Shown: positions 8,234 to 17,575 of the stretch, one piece after another | How positions within the stretch are numbered: the stretch's first letter is position 1 | Layout of the letters: each line of letters opens with the position of its first letter | Assembly (NCBI GenBank): GCA_963204725.1 | Contig: CAUJHH010000054.1 | Span: 146,451 to 210,450 of the forward strand | Source: Planctomycetota bacterium | GTDB taxonomy: Bacteria; Planctomycetota; Phycisphaerae; Phycisphaerales; UBA1924 | DNA: 64,000 nt | Direction: 5' to 3' | Translations under genes and position numbers: made by a program | The notes under the pieces: generated by a model | The model's input: the letters and a program-made list of their open reading frames with translations, nothing else | Told to the model about the DNA's origin: nothing | Database searches by the model: none

Positions 8234-8498
8234 GGCACTCCTCCGACACCGGCTTGGGAGCCGGGTCCGACTCGCCACGCGAATCACAATTCAGTTCGGG
8301 ATTGCTCCCGCCCGCAGCCGCGGCGTTCATGGAAACGCAACGGTAGGCCAATCCGATTGGCCGGGCCGGGATCGTAGCCCATGGGTTCTGGAAAGTCACG
8401 CGCAAGATTGGGACTTGATCGGGCGGCGCGTGTTCTGGGGCGTCCCGGTCTGCCCTTGGCCCGAGGCCCAGTGGCGTGCCTTGCGTCGCTCATCGGCC
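8234..8498. other. 265-bp infA-rpmJ spacer with a hairpin
   Basis: No gene is seen. A perfect 7-bp inverted repeat with a 3-nt loop (ggccaat-ccg-attggcc, 8346-8362) lies midway. The spacer is long for this cluster and could hold a promoter or attenuator for the rpmJ-rpsM-rpsK-rpoA-rplQ part, but no clear promoter was identified. Confidence 0.4.
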
Positions 8499-8723
8499 TC
8501 AGTGCCGGTAGGTGATGCGGGCCTTGGACAGGTCGTACGGGGTCATCTCTACCGTGACGCGATCGCCCGGCAGAATCCGGATGTAGTTCATCCGCATCTT
8601 CCCTGAGACGTAGGCGAGAACCTCGGACTTCTGCTCATTGGGGAGACGGACGCGGAACATCGCGTTGGGAAGCGCCTCGGTCACCACGGCGTCGAACGTA
8701 AACTTGTCGTCCTGCTTTGACAT
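8499..8723 (-). CDS. infA: Translation initiation factor IF-1
   Basis: IF-1 has 74 residues, a single OB fold that binds the ribosomal A site during initiation. Typical segments are [35 protein letters not shown] and [17 protein letters not shown]. The start is the ATG of MSKQDD rather than the longer frame to 8873, which overlaps the end of map. It follows map in the usual order. Confidence 0.97.
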   Translation of the reverse strand: MSKQDDKFTFDAVVTEALPNAMFRVRLPNEQKSEVLAYVSGKMRMNYIRILPGDRVTVEMTPYDLSKARITYRH

Positions 8724-8761
8724 AGGGGTCCATGTACTCGAAATACTCGCGATCGATAGCT

Positions 8762-9571
8762 TCAGGCCGACCGGATCGGCGCAGCGGTGAGCATCCGACT
8801 GCCGCCCCGAACAATAGCCACCATTCTCTCCTCGTGGCAGCCGATCGCACGATCTGTGGCCAGAACCGTCCATCCGTCGGAGGCCAGACGCGTCGAGCCC
8901 GTGCCTCGGACGAGGATGGGCTCGATCGTGAGGACCATGCCCGGCCGCAGCACGAAGTCGTCTGCCGGTGAGAGCCCTCCCCGGCTTGCGGCGGGCGTGT
9001 TCCGCAGCGGTGCGCGGGGCGGTTCATGGAGGCTCCGCCCGATGCCGTGCCCGGCGTACGGCTCGATGAGTGTGTACCCCCTGGCTCCTGCGATCTCCCC
9101 CACCGCTTGCACGACCTCTGACCATGCGACACCCGGCACCATCAGCGACGTTGCGTGAGCGAGCATCGAGAGCAGGTGGGTGTGCATCGCTGCGTGCTCG
9201 TCCGCGATCGGAGGCATCAGAACGGTTCTCGCGGCGTCGGCGCACCAGCCGTCGAGGCGGAGTCCGAGATCGATCGACACCACGTCACCGGATCGGATCA
9301 ATCGCTCACCGGGGATGCCGTGCACGAGTTCGTCGTTGATCGAAACGCAGACGCATCCGGGGAACGGTTTGCGTCCTCCGGGTCCGTTGTAGTTCAAGAA
9401 GAGCGGCGTCGCCCCGGCACGTCGGATCTGCTCCGAGGCGATCGCGTCGAGTTCCGCGGTCATGATGCCGGGCACGCACGCCTCGACCAATCGATCGAGA
9501 ATCGCGGCGCACGCCTCGCCGGCACGGGCGAGTGCATCGATCTCTTCGGGCGAGCGCAGTGGGATCGGCAT
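8762..9571 (-). CDS. map: Methionine aminopeptidase, type I
   Basis: The protein has 269 residues and removes the initiator methionine from nascent proteins. The pita-bread fold metal ligands are visible in [20 protein letters not shown] (two Asp), [12 protein letters not shown] (His), LTIEPIL (Glu) and a final Glu near the C-terminus. The start is ATG 9571 ([11 protein letters not shown]); a TTG three codons upstream is also possible. It lies between secY and infA; adk, often present here, is absent. Confidence 0.96.
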   Translation of the reverse strand: MPIPLRSPEEIDALARAGEACAAILDRLVEACVPGIMTAELDAIASEQIRRAGATPLFLNYNGPGGRKPFPGCVCVSINDELVHGIPGERLIRSGDVVSIDLGLRLDGWCADAARTVLMPPIADEHAAMHTHLLSMLAHATSLMVPGVAWSEVVQAVGEIAGARGYTLIEPYAGHGIGRSLHEPPRAPLRNTPAASRGGLSPADDFVLRPGMVLTIEPILVRGTGSTRLASDGWTVLATDRAIGCHEERMVAIVRGGSRMLTAAPIRSA

Positions 9572-9598
9572 GCGCACCAACAGGACACGATGTCGCGA

Positions 9599-11002
9599 TC
9601 AGCCGCGTGGGCCGCGCATGCGCGGCGAGTTGCTCGCGCTGTCGCCGCCCAGGAAGCCCGCATAGTTCCGCATCAGGAGGCTGGCCTCGATCCGTTGCAA
9701 CAGATCGAGACTGACGGAAACGACGATGAGCAGACCGGTGCCGCCGAGGAACTGCGCGACCGACCAGTCGATCCGCATCGATGTCGCGATGACCTGGGGG
9801 AGGATCGCGATGATGACGAGCATCCCGGCGCCGACGAATGTGATTCGCTCCATCACCGCCTCGAGATACTCGGCGGTGCGCGGCCCGGGACGGAGCCCCG
9901 GGATGAACGAGCCGTGCTCGCGGAGCTGCTTGCTCATCTCCTCCGGATTGAACTGGATCGTGATCCATACATAACTGAAGAAGAAGATCAGCACGGCCTC
10001 GCAGACCACGAAGAGGAACTGTCCCGCCGTCAGGCTTGATCCGAGCCAGATGAGCGCGCGGGTGAATCCGCCCGTTCCGCCTGTCGCGCCGCGGAGCTGC
10101 TCGGCGACGCCCGAGATGAGCACCTGCGGGAAGATCATGAGCGAGGAGGCGAAGATCACGGGCATGACGCCGCTGTGATTCACGCGCAGGGGCAGGTAGC
10201 TGCGCTGCCCGCCGAAGACACGCCGGCCACGCGTGTGCTTTGCCTGCTGCACGGGGATTCGGCGCTGCGCGACGGTCATCAGCACCGCGCCCATGATCAC
10301 GCCGACGAAGCCCACAGCGAGCAGGATGATGCTCATCCAGTCGAGCTGGTTCGGATCCGACGGATTGAAGTTATCGATCAGCCACTGCACGGCGCGTGGC
10401 ATGCCCGTGATGATGCCCGCCGTGATGATCAGCGAGACGCCGTTGCCGATGCCGTGCCGGTCGATCTGTTCGCCGAGCCACATCAGGAACATGGTGCCCG
10501 CGGTCAGCATCGATATCGCGGTCACCCACCAGATGGGGTTCTTGACCCACTGCGGATCGACGCCTCCGACGCCGGGTCGAGAGATGAACATGAGCCAGCC
10601 GATCGCCTGGAACACACAGAGGGCGAGCGTGGCGTATCGCGTCCACTCCATGATCTTCTGGCGACCGGTCGGCCCTTCGTCCTGGATCTTCTTCAGCGTG
10701 GGTGAGACGGCCGAGAGGATCTGGAAAATAATCGACGCCGAGATGTAGGGCATGATGCCCAGGCCGAAGATCGTCGACTGAGAGAGCGAGCCTCCCGCGA
10801 ACATCGCGACAAACGATGCGGCCTTCTTCGCGGCGGAGGTGTCGCCACCCTGGGTCGCGAAGTACTCGGACAGGCTGGATGTGTCGATGCCCGGCAGCGG
10901 CACCCAGTACCCGATCCGATAGACCGCGAGCATGGCGAGCGTGAACAAGATCTTGTTCCGAAGCTCCGGGATCGAGAAGACGTTTGCAAAGATCTTGAAC
11001 AT
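9599..11002 (-). CDS. secY: Protein translocase subunit SecY
   Basis: This 467-residue inner-membrane protein has ten transmembrane helices and forms the SecYEG channel. Recognisable parts are FKIFANVFSIPELRNKILFT at the N-terminus, the plug and helix 2 region LGIMPYISASIIFQILS, NGVSLIITAGII, and the cytoplasmic loops with QRRIPVQQAKHTRGRR. The start at MFKIFANVF matches family starts; the frame continues to 11047 without a ribosome site. It follows rplO directly. Confidence 0.97.
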   Translation of the reverse strand: MFKIFANVFSIPELRNKILFTLAMLAVYRIGYWVPLPGIDTSSLSEYFATQGGDTSAAKKAASFVAMFAGGSLSQSTIFGLGIMPYISASIIFQILSAVSPTLKKIQDEGPTGRQKIMEWTRYATLALCVFQAIGWLMFISRPGVGGVDPQWVKNPIWWVTAISMLTAGTMFLMWLGEQIDRHGIGNGVSLIITAGIITGMPRAVQWLIDNFNPSDPNQLDWMSIILLAVGFVGVIMGAVLMTVAQRRIPVQQAKHTRGRRVFGGQRSYLPLRVNHSGVMPVIFASSLMIFPQVLISGVAEQLRGATGGTGGFTRALIWLGSSLTAGQFLFVVCEAVLIFFFSYVWITIQFNPEEMSKQLREHGSFIPGLRPGPRTAEYLEAVMERITFVGAGMLVIIAILPQVIATSMRIDWSVAQFLGGTGLLIVVSVSLDLLQRIEASLLMRNYAGFLGGDSASNSPRMRGPRG

Positions 11003-11123
11003 CGGTGTTCCGTGGTGAATCGTCGGATCGTCGTCCCTGACGGACAAGACGCCGACCCGGAGGGGCCGGCGTCCGCCGAATAAGTCACGATGGTAGGCCC
11101 GTCTTGGGCCGGAAACGGCGGTC

Positions 11124-11723
11124 TCAATTCTCTGCGGCGGGCGCTTCGTCGCCCGAAGCCGCGACCTTGGACTTGGAAGACCTCTTGAGCTTTTTGGTCA
11201 GCTTCTTCGGCGACTTGTCCTCGGCATTGCGATCGACGCCACGCACATGGTCGCGACGGGTGCCGGTCTCGTGGACCTTGCCGCCCGCGCCCTCGATGAG
11301 ACGGCGAGCGGACATGGAGACGCGGCTCGCGGTCACGTCGAGCTTGGCCTTGAGGCCATCCTCGCCGATCGAGCCGAGGATCTTGAGGTCACGAGAGGTA
11401 TCGCGCACCAGGCCCGCCTTGATCAGCGAGTCGATGTCGACCTTGCCGCCCTTGGCGAACGACGCGTGACGAACGACGTCGGCGAGGTTGACGATCCAGA
11501 ACTCGGTCTTGAACTTCGCGTTGGTGAAGCCGAACTTTGCGAGGCGCCGGAAGTACGGCATCTGCCCGCCCTCGAAGCCGCGCTTGGCGGCATCGCCCGA
11601 GCGAGAGCCCGCACCCTTGTGTCCGCGTCCGGCCTGCTTGCCCTGGCCGGAGCCGTGGCCGCGGCCGATGCGCTTGCGCTGCTTGTACTTTCCGGCGAGT
11701 TCTGTGATGTCGTGGATCATCAT
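11124..11723 (-). CDS. rplO: Ribosomal protein L15 with C-terminal extension
   Basis: This is uL15, 199 residues. The glycine-rich N-terminus RIGRGHGSGQGKQAGRGHKG and GFEGGQMPYFRRLAKFGF are typical. About 50 residues beyond the usual end form a Lys-rich tail (SPKKLTKKLKRSSKSK). ATG codons at 11723 and 11720 both fit. Only 80 nt separate it from rpsE, too little for rpmD (L30). Confidence 0.96.
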   Translation of the reverse strand: MMIHDITELAGKYKQRKRIGRGHGSGQGKQAGRGHKGAGSRSGDAAKRGFEGGQMPYFRRLAKFGFTNAKFKTEFWIVNLADVVRHASFAKGGKVDIDSLIKAGLVRDTSRDLKILGSIGEDGLKAKLDVTASRVSMSARRLIEGAGGKVHETGTRRDHVRGVDRNAEDKSPKKLTKKLKRSSKSKVAASGDEAPAAEN

Positions 11724-11803
11724 TGGCCGGTCACTCCTTCAATCGTCTCTAGCTGATGCTGAACTGCGGGCTGGTGTGTTGGTTGATTCGCGGGCGTTGA
11801 TGC

Positions 11804-12529
11804 TCAGGCGCCGGGCGTCGGTGCTGCGTCGCCACCGGCTGCGGGTGCCGGGGCCTCGGCGGGCTGCTGCGGGCCGCGTCCACGGCCGCCGCCACCACCG
11901 CCACGACCACCACCGCCGCCGCGTCCGCCGCGGCCGCCGCGACGATCCTGGCCGAGGGTGTTGACCGGGCCGCGTGCCTTCTCACCGGTGGAGACGGGCA
12001 TGAATCGCTTGCCCTTCTCGATCAGGTTCTCGATATGGCTGATCTCGAGCTTCACGCCGCGGAGCGTTGCGATCTGCTCTGCGGTGCGGAGGCGTGTGAT
12101 GGCGTCGAAGACGGCCTTCACGGTGTTCGTCTTGTTGGTCGAGCCGTAGCACTTGGTGAGGCAGTCCTTGATGCCGGCGATCTCAAGGATCGCGCGGACG
12201 GTGCCGCCCGCGACGACGCCGGTACCCGGCGCGGCGGGGATGAGGCGGACTCGCGATGCGGAGAAGGTGCCCTCGACCTGGTGCGGGATCGTGGTGCCGA
12301 CCATGGGAATAGAGACAAGCGATCGCTTGGCGTACTTCTGGGCCTTCTCGACGGCGGTCGGCACTTCCTTGGACTTGCCGTATCCGTAGCCGACCTTGCC
12401 GCGACGATCACCGACGACGACGAGCGCGCCGAACGAGAAGCGGCGACCGCCCTTGACGGTGGCGGAGCTGCGTCCCACGGCGATCGTCGTGGAGTCCATC
12501 TGAGAAGATTGCTCGAGATTGTCTTGCAT
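11804..12529 (-). CDS. rpsE: Ribosomal protein S5 with Gly/Arg-rich tail
   Basis: This is uS5, 241 residues against about 165 usually. The double-stranded RNA-binding-like N domain (RSSATVKGGRRFSFGALVVV, GYGYGKSKEVPTAVEKA) and the second domain with VRAILEIAGIKDCLTKCYGS are normal. From about residue 200 the chain becomes an RGG-like tail of GRGG and GGGG blocks followed by a Pro/Ala segment. Such tails are usually disordered and bind RNA; its role here is unknown. Confidence 0.96.
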   Translation of the reverse strand: MQDNLEQSSQMDSTTIAVGRSSATVKGGRRFSFGALVVVGDRRGKVGYGYGKSKEVPTAVEKAQKYAKRSLVSIPMVGTTIPHQVEGTFSASRVRLIPAAPGTGVVAGGTVRAILEIAGIKDCLTKCYGSTNKTNTVKAVFDAITRLRTAEQIATLRGVKLEISHIENLIEKGKRFMPVSTGEKARGPVNTLGQDRRGGRGGRGGGGGRGGGGGGRGRGPQQPAEAPAPAAGGDAAPTPGA

Positions 12530-12580
12530 GTGGTCAGGCTCTGCGAGGTGTGGATCGATCTCGTGTGGTGGACGATGAAA

Positions 12581-12940
12581 TCAGAACTTGAGTCCGGCCT
12601 CTCGGGCCGCGTCCGCGAGCGCCTTGACACGCCCGTGGTAGCGGAATCCGTTGCGGTCGAAGACGACGGCCGAGACGCCGGCCTTCTTGGCCTTCGCGGC
12701 CAGACGAGCGCCGACATCCGAGGCCGACTTGGTGTTGCCGGCGGTGCCGACGGCGTCCTTGTCTCGCGACGAGGCTGCGGCGATCGTCGTGCCGTCCAGA
12801 TCGTTGATGATCTGGGCGTAGACGTGGCTGAGCGACCGGTAGATCGAGAGTCGGGGACGCTCGCCCGTGCCGGAGACGCGCTTGCGGATGCCGATCCGAC
12901 GGCGGCCACGACGATTTGCCTTCAGTGAATTCTTGTCCAT
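12581..12940 (-). CDS. rplR: Ribosomal protein L18
   Basis: This is uL18, the 5S rRNA-binding protein, 119 residues. Its basic N-terminus ([16 protein letters not shown]), [24 protein letters not shown] segment and C-terminal [19 protein letters not shown] are family hallmarks. The start is the ATG at 12940 ([11 protein letters not shown]); the open frame further upstream overlaps rplF and is a shadow. Confidence 0.97.
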   Translation of the reverse strand: MDKNSLKANRRGRRRIGIRKRVSGTGERPRLSIYRSLSHVYAQIINDLDGTTIAAASSRDKDAVGTAGNTKSASDVGARLAAKAKKAGVSAVVFDRNGFRYHGRVKALADAAREAGLKF

Positions 12941-12969
12941 GGGTCCGGACCTCTGATGAATCAGCCGGC

Positions 12970-13515
12970 TTAGGCGCCGAACTGCTTGCCTTGCTTGCGA
13001 CGGATCGTCTCTGTGGTGTACTTGATTCCCTTGCCGTTGTAGGGCTCGGGCTTGCGCTTGGACCGAACTCGGGCGGCGAACTCGCCGACCATCTGGCGGT
13101 CCGAGCCGTTGATCCTGATGAGCTGCTTGTCGACGGTCACCGTGAGACCCGCGGGGATCTCGAGGAAGATCGGGTTGGCCAGGCCAACGACGAGCTTGAG
13201 CTTCGTGCCCTGCATGCTCGGCGCCCAGCCGACACCGTTGACCTCGAGCGTCTTGGCGAAGCCGTTGGTCACGCCCTCGATCATGTTGCGGATGATCGCG
13301 CGGGTCGTGCCCCACTGCGCCCGCGCCGCGCGATCCGCGCCCTCATCGATCGAGCAGACAACGGCCTTCTCGCTCTCGGCCCAGGTGACCTTGACGAGCG
13401 GGTGATGCTCGAACGTCAGCGTGCCCTTCGGTCCCGTGATCGAGACGGTGCGCCCGGTGATCGCGAACTTCACGCTCGCGGGGACGGGCACGGGCTTCTT
13501 TCCAATCCTTGACAT
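12970..13515 (-). CDS. rplF: Ribosomal protein L6
   Basis: This is uL6, 181 residues, placed near the sarcin-ricin loop. It starts with [12 protein letters not shown], has two tandem similar domains, and ends with the characteristic [19 protein letters not shown] signature. Gene order rpsH-rplF-rplR is standard. Confidence 0.98.
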   Translation of the reverse strand: MSRIGKKPVPVPASVKFAITGRTVSITGPKGTLTFEHHPLVKVTWAESEKAVVCSIDEGADRAARAQWGTTRAIIRNMIEGVTNGFAKTLEVNGVGWAPSMQGTKLKLVVGLANPIFLEIPAGLTVTVDKQLIRINGSDRQMVGEFAARVRSKRKPEPYNGKGIKYTTETIRRKQGKQFGA

Positions 13516-13544
13516 GGCTTCAACTCCGAAACGCCGGCCCTTCT

Positions 13545-13943
13545 TTACTCAACAACGCACAGCAGCTCGCCGCCGACTCGCTCGGTCCGGCACTTGCGGT
13601 CGCTGAACACACCACGGCTCGTCGAGATCACCGCGATACCCAGGCCCTGGAGCGGCCGGGGCAGCTCCTCGACTCCCGCGTAGACGCGGCAGCCGGGCTT
13701 GCTCGAACGGGTGATCCGAGAGATCAGCGCCTCGCCGCTGGGGCCGTACTTGAGGTGCACGCGGATGAGGCCCTGGCGGCCATCCTCGATGACATCGTAC
13801 GAGCCGATGTATCCCTCGTCGCGAAGGACATCGGCAATGCCGCGGCAGACCTTGCTGTTCAAGCAGTTCACCGTCTTGGCCCGGTTCCGCAGTCCGTTTC
13901 GGATGCGGGTGAGCATGTCTGCGATGGGGTCGCTGATCGCCAT
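13545..13943 (-). CDS. rpsH: Ribosomal protein S8
   Basis: This is uS8, 132 residues from ATG 13943 (MAISDPIADMLTRIRNG), which is the family N-terminus. The C-terminal signature GLGIAVISTSRGVFSDRKC and a final GGELLCVVE are intact. In enterobacteria S8 represses the spc operon by binding its mRNA near rplE; this cannot be judged here. Confidence 0.98.
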   Translation of the reverse strand: MAISDPIADMLTRIRNGLRNRAKTVNCLNSKVCRGIADVLRDEGYIGSYDVIEDGRQGLIRVHLKYGPSGEALISRITRSSKPGCRVYAGVEELPRPLQGLGIAVISTSRGVFSDRKCRTERVGGELLCVVE

Positions 13944-14053
13944 GGTTCGTTCCAGACTCGCTCGTCGAGGAGCGTCGATTCCCGAATCGTTCCGTCCGTC
14001 CCGGCTGGAGACCAGCGGTGGCGGACGACGCGTTGACTGTTGACTCCGACTCT

Positions 14054-14239
14054 TTACCAGCTCGCCTTGCGCATCCCGGGGATCTTGCCCTCGAGTGCGA
14101 GCTTTCTGAGCATGATGCGGCTGATGCGGAACTTCCGATACACGCCCCGGTCTCGGCCTGTCAGCTGGCATCGACGGACGACGCGGGTGCTGAACTTCGG
14201 CTTTCTCCGGGACTTTGCTTCTTGTGCCTTGCTGGCCAT
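14054..14239 (-). CDS. rpsN: Ribosomal protein S14, short form without zinc ligands
   Basis: This is uS14, 61 residues, the length of the zinc-binding short form. It contains the core [20 protein letters not shown] and ends with [11 protein letters not shown]. Only one cysteine (C24) remains of the usual four, so a zinc ribbon cannot form: the CxxC pairs are replaced by C-Q-L-T and I-S-R-I. It follows rplE as in other bacteria. Confidence 0.96.
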   Translation of the reverse strand: MASKAQEAKSRRKPKFSTRVVRRCQLTGRDRGVYRKFRISRIMLRKLALEGKIPGMRKASW

Positions 14240-14283
14240 CTTGCTACTCCGTCCGGTGGACGTCTCGGTGGTTCAGATACGGA

Positions 14284-14943
14284 TCAGTTCTCGCCGGCCT
14301 TCTTGAACGGCATCCCGAGCTGCTCGAGCACGAAACGGCTCAGATCGGGGCTCGAATTGCGGAAAGAGAAGTTGATGTTCATGCCGTGGGTGAACTGCAC
14401 CTCGGCCATGTTGATCTCGGGGAAGACGCCCTGCTCGGTCAGGCCCATCGCGTAGTTGCCCTGGCGATCGAATGCCTTGTCGTTCAGGCCTCGGAAGTCC
14501 TTGATTCGGGGCGTCGCAAGGTTGATCAGGCGATCCAGGAAGTGCCACATCCGATCGCGCCGGATCGTGACCATCGCCGCCGTCTCGAGGCCCTCGCGAA
14601 CCTTGAAGTTCGACACCGACTTCTTGGCCTTCAGCACGACGGGCTTCTGGCCGCTGATCGCGACGATCGTGTCCAGCACCGTCTGGCGGATGTGGGGCGG
14701 GATCTTCGTGCCCTCGATGTGCCGGCCCATGTTCACGTTGATCGTGATTTTGTCCAGACGAGGCATCGCCATCGGGTTCTGGATCCCGAACTTCTCGGTG
14801 ACGGCGCCGCGGACCTTCGACTCGTAAATCTCCTGCAGCCGCGGCTTGCCCGCGGACGCTGACGCGGCGGCAATCGCCTCGTCGGAGTGTCCCTTCTTCT
14901 TTCCGGTGCCCGTCTTGCCGGCTGTTTTGGTGACCTTCGCCAT
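14284..14943 (-). CDS. rplE: Ribosomal protein L5
   Basis: This is uL5, a 5S rRNA and P-site contact protein, 219 residues. An Ala/Lys-rich N-terminal extension of about 33 residues precedes the core (PRLQEIYESKVRGAVTEKFG). Core signatures include PRLDKITINVNMG, GQKPVVLKAKKSVSNFKVRE and LINLATPRIKDFRGLN. Gene order rplX-rplE-rpsN is standard. Confidence 0.98.
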   Translation of the reverse strand: MAKVTKTAGKTGTGKKKGHSDEAIAAASASAGKPRLQEIYESKVRGAVTEKFGIQNPMAMPRLDKITINVNMGRHIEGTKIPPHIRQTVLDTIVAISGQKPVVLKAKKSVSNFKVREGLETAAMVTIRRDRMWHFLDRLINLATPRIKDFRGLNDKAFDRQGNYAMGLTEQGVFPEINMAEVQFTHGMNINFSFRNSSPDLSRFVLEQLGMPFKKAGEN

Positions 14944-15028
14944 CGCTTCTGCCCTCGGCTTGGCTTGCTGCCTCGCCCGTTCATTCCTCGCTCGTGCCCG
15001 ATCAGACCCGAGCGTCAGATACCTTCAA

Positions 15029-15376
15029 TCAGGACTTCTTTGCAGTCTTCCGTGCGCCGCGTACGGTTCCGAGCACCTTGCCCCCGCGGGCCGCGACACG
15101 GACCTTCGAGCCGTCGTCGCGGGTCTGGAATCGAACGCGTGACGGCTTGCCGTCAACGACGGGATTCACCTTCGACCAGTCGAGCGGCGCCTCGCGGGTC
15201 ACGACCCCACCGTTGGGGCTGGTGCGCGTCGGGCGCATGTGACGGGTCACGAGGTTGACACCCTTGACAACCACAGTTTTCTTGTCCGGATCGACGCGGA
15301 TCACCTCGCCGACCTGGCCCTTGTGGCTGCCGGAACGAACGATCACCGTATCACCCTTGCGAACATGCGCCGGCAT
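15029..15376 (-). CDS. rplX: Ribosomal protein L24
   Basis: This is uL24, 115 residues. The KOW motif is clear in HVRKGDTVIVRSGSHKGQVG; VKGVNLVTRHMRPT follows. Its ATG overlaps the rplN stop (TGATG), so translation is probably coupled. A GTG one codon earlier is possible but less likely. Confidence 0.97.
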   Translation of the reverse strand: MPAHVRKGDTVIVRSGSHKGQVGEVIRVDPDKKTVVVKGVNLVTRHMRPTRTSPNGGVVTREAPLDWSKVNPVVDGKPSRVRFQTRDDGSKVRVAARGGKVLGTVRGARKTAKKS

Positions 15377-15762
15377 CACACCACCTCCGAAGCAAGCGAG
15401 ACAATCTTCATGTAGTTGCGATCACGCAGCTCACGGGCGACCGGCCCGAAGATGCGCGTGCCCTTGGGATTGCCGTCGTCCTGGATAAGGACAACCGCCG
15501 ACGAGTCGAACCGGATGTAGGAGCCGTCGGCGCGGCGCTGGTGCTTGGATGTCCGCACCACGACGGCCTTGCTCTTGTCGCCGGCCTTGATCTCGCCACC
15601 CGGAAGGGCCTTCTTGATCGAGACGAGGACACGATCACCGACACCGGCGGTGCGCCGCGTGAACGCGCCGGTCGCCGTCGACCCGCCGTACACGCGGATC
15701 ACGTAGGCAATCTTCGCCCCGGAGTTGTCTGCGACCTCGCATCGTGATTCTTGCTGAAGCAT
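15376..15762 (-). CDS. rplN: Ribosomal protein L14
   Basis: This is uL14 at the subunit interface, 128 residues from ATG 15762 ([17 protein letters not shown]). The signature [20 protein letters not shown] and the C-terminal [20 protein letters not shown] are complete. The longer frame to 15906 is not needed. The stop overlaps the rplX start. Confidence 0.98.
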   Translation of the reverse strand: MLQQESRCEVADNSGAKIAYVIRVYGGSTATGAFTRRTAGVGDRVLVSIKKALPGGEIKAGDKSKAVVVRTSKHQRRADGSYIRFDSSAVVLIQDDGNPKGTRIFGPVARELRDRNYMKIVSLASEVV

Positions 15763-15814
15763 GGGGAACGTTCCCTCGATCTGGTTTGATCGATATTGCT
15801 GTGGGGTCTGACGC

Positions 15815-16093
15815 TTACTGCGAACGCTTCTCGACGACGCGAAGGAGGCGCCACGACTTGGTCTTGCTGAGCGGGCGGCACTCGGCGATCTCGACGATGT
15901 CGCCATTCTTCGAGACGTTCTCCTCGTCGTGGACGTGGAGAACAGTGCGCTTCCGCATGAACTTGCCGTACTTGGGATGCTTGGCCAGGAAGTTGATGAC
16001 CACCTTCCGGGTCTTGCTGCGCGCGTCGGACTCGACGACGCCGACTCGGGTGACCTGCTTCTTCTCGGGCTTGGCTGCTGTGGTAGTGCTCAT
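15815..16093 (-). CDS. rpsQ: Ribosomal protein S17
   Basis: This is uS17, 92 residues, an OB-fold early-assembly protein. Segments include [19 protein letters not shown] and [20 protein letters not shown]. The start ATG 16093 ([12 protein letters not shown]) is chosen because it follows the rpmC stop by 20 nt; the longer frame overlaps rpmC. Confidence 0.97.
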   Translation of the reverse strand: MSTTTAAKPEKKQVTRVGVVESDARSKTRKVVINFLAKHPKYGKFMRKRTVLHVHDEENVSKNGDIVEIAECRPLSKTKSWRLLRVVEKRSQ

Positions 16094-16113
16094 CTGGTCT
16101 TTCCCGCGCGGGT

Positions 16114-16338
16114 TCACGCCCCGGCCTTGGTGGAGGACTTGCTCGTCGCTGCGATCTCACGCGCCCGGCGCTCGGTCAGCAGTCTCGCGACATCACGCCT
16201 GGTCTTTCCGATCTGGCTGTTGTCCTCGATCTTCTGCGTCACGCCCTGCACGCGCAGGCCGTAGAGCTTCTGGCGAAGATCGGTGATCTTCTCGCTCAGG
16301 TCTTCGGCTTTCAGGCTCTTCACGTCTTTGGACTTCAT
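16114..16338 (-). CDS. rpmC: Ribosomal protein L29
   Basis: This is uL29, 74 residues, a two-helix protein near the exit tunnel. It starts [14 protein letters not shown] and has the family pattern [15 protein letters not shown] and [18 protein letters not shown] Ser/Thr/Ala tail of about 10 residues is extra. Order rplP-rpmC-rpsQ is standard. Confidence 0.97.
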   Translation of the reverse strand: MKSKDVKSLKAEDLSEKITDLRQKLYGLRVQGVTQKIEDNSQIGKTRRDVARLLTERRAREIAATSKSSTKAGA

Positions 16339-16389
16339 GGCTCTGGCTCCGGGCGATCCCGCCGACTCGATCCAACCCAACCGATCCGA

Positions 16390-16809
16390 TCACACCGACA
16401 CACGACGTCCGACAAAGCGGCATCGGATGGGCATCTTCATCGCGACACGCACCAGTGCGGCCTTGGCCGCGGCCTCGGGCACGCCGGCGATCTCGAAGAG
16501 CATCGTGCCAGGCTTCACCCGCGCCGCCCAGTAGTCGACGTCGGCCTTGCCGGTTCCCATTCGAGTCTCCAGCGGCTTCTTGGAGATCGGCTTGTTGGGG
16601 AAGATGCGGATGAACAGCTTGCCCTCACGCTTGAGATAGTGCGCCAACGCCACGCGACCTGCCTCGATCTGCTGCGCGGTCACCCACGCGCCGTCGAGAG
16701 CCTGCAGTCCGTAGTCGCCGAACGCGACGTAGTTGCCCTTCGTGGCCTTGCGGTCACGGCAGCGACGCATCTCTTTCCGGTACTTCACTCGCTTTGGCAG
16801 CATCGCCAT
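16390..16809 (-). CDS. rplP: Ribosomal protein L16
   Basis: This is uL16, 139 residues, near the A site and peptidyl-transferase centre. It has [35 protein letters not shown] and the conserved [24 protein letters not shown] lies 8 nt before ATG 16809, supporting that start over the ATG two codons later. Confidence 0.98.
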   Translation of the reverse strand: MAMLPKRVKYRKEMRRCRDRKATKGNYVAFGDYGLQALDGAWVTAQQIEAGRVALAHYLKREGKLFIRIFPNKPISKKPLETRMGTGKADVDYWAARVKPGTMLFEIAGVPEAAAKAALVRVAMKMPIRCRFVGRRVSV

Positions 16810-16867
16810 GGCAAGAATCCTTATCTACTTCCGTATCAACCCGAACCAACAACACATTCCAATCAAC

Positions 16868-17575
16868 TCAACGACGGCCTCGTGCGCGGGCCTTGCCGCC
16901 GGCGGCGTTGGACTGCACCTCGTCCTGCACCTGCTCCTGCGTGTAGAGACCCTTGTAGATCCACACCTTGCAGCCCAGGGCGCCATACGACGTGAACGCC
17001 TGCGCGAATCCGTAGTCGATGTTCGCCTGCAGCGTCGATAGCGGCAGCGATCCCAGTCGCACGTCGAGCGTGCGGCTCATCTCCGCTCCGCCCAGGCGGC
17101 CGGAGATCTGGATGCGTACACCCTTCGCGCCAGCGGCCATGGTGGCCTCGGCGCGGCTCTTGACCACGCGACGGAACGCGGCCCGCTTGTTGAGCTGCTC
17201 GCAGACGGCCTCGCCGACCAGTTGGGCGTCAAGGTCCGGCTGCTTGATCTCGAGGATCGAGATCGAGACCTTGCGGCCCGTCATGAACTGCAGCTCCTCG
17301 GTCATCCGCTCGACTTCGGCGCCCTTGGGGCCGATCACCAGTCCCGGACGAGCCGTCCGGATGATGACCTTGAGCTCCTCACGGGTGCGCTCGATGTGGA
17401 TGTCGGAGACCGCGGCATTCGGTGGGCGCCGGTTGAGGCGCTTGTCCAGGTGCTGACGGATCTTCTCGTCCTCGACCAGCAACTCGCCGTAGAGCGCCTT
17501 GGGGGCGTACCAGCGGCTGCGGTGCGCCTCGGTGATGCCGACGCGAAGGCCGAAAGGATGGGTCTTCTGTCCCAT
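16868..17575 (-). CDS. rpsC: Ribosomal protein S3
   Basis: This is uS3 of the mRNA entry channel, 235 residues. MGQKTHPFGLRVGITEAHRS opens the chain; the KH domain contains VIIRTARPGLVIGPKGAEVE; the C-terminal domain includes GVRIQISGRLGGAEMSRT. The ATG shares one base with the rplV stop (TAATG), so the two are tightly coupled. Confidence 0.98.
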   Translation of the reverse strand: MGQKTHPFGLRVGITEAHRSRWYAPKALYGELLVEDEKIRQHLDKRLNRRPPNAAVSDIHIERTREELKVIIRTARPGLVIGPKGAEVERMTEELQFMTGRKVSISILEIKQPDLDAQLVGEAVCEQLNKRAAFRRVVKSRAEATMAAGAKGVRIQISGRLGGAEMSRTLDVRLGSLPLSTLQANIDYGFAQAFTSYGALGCKVWIYKGLYTQEQVQDEVQSNAAGGKARARGRR

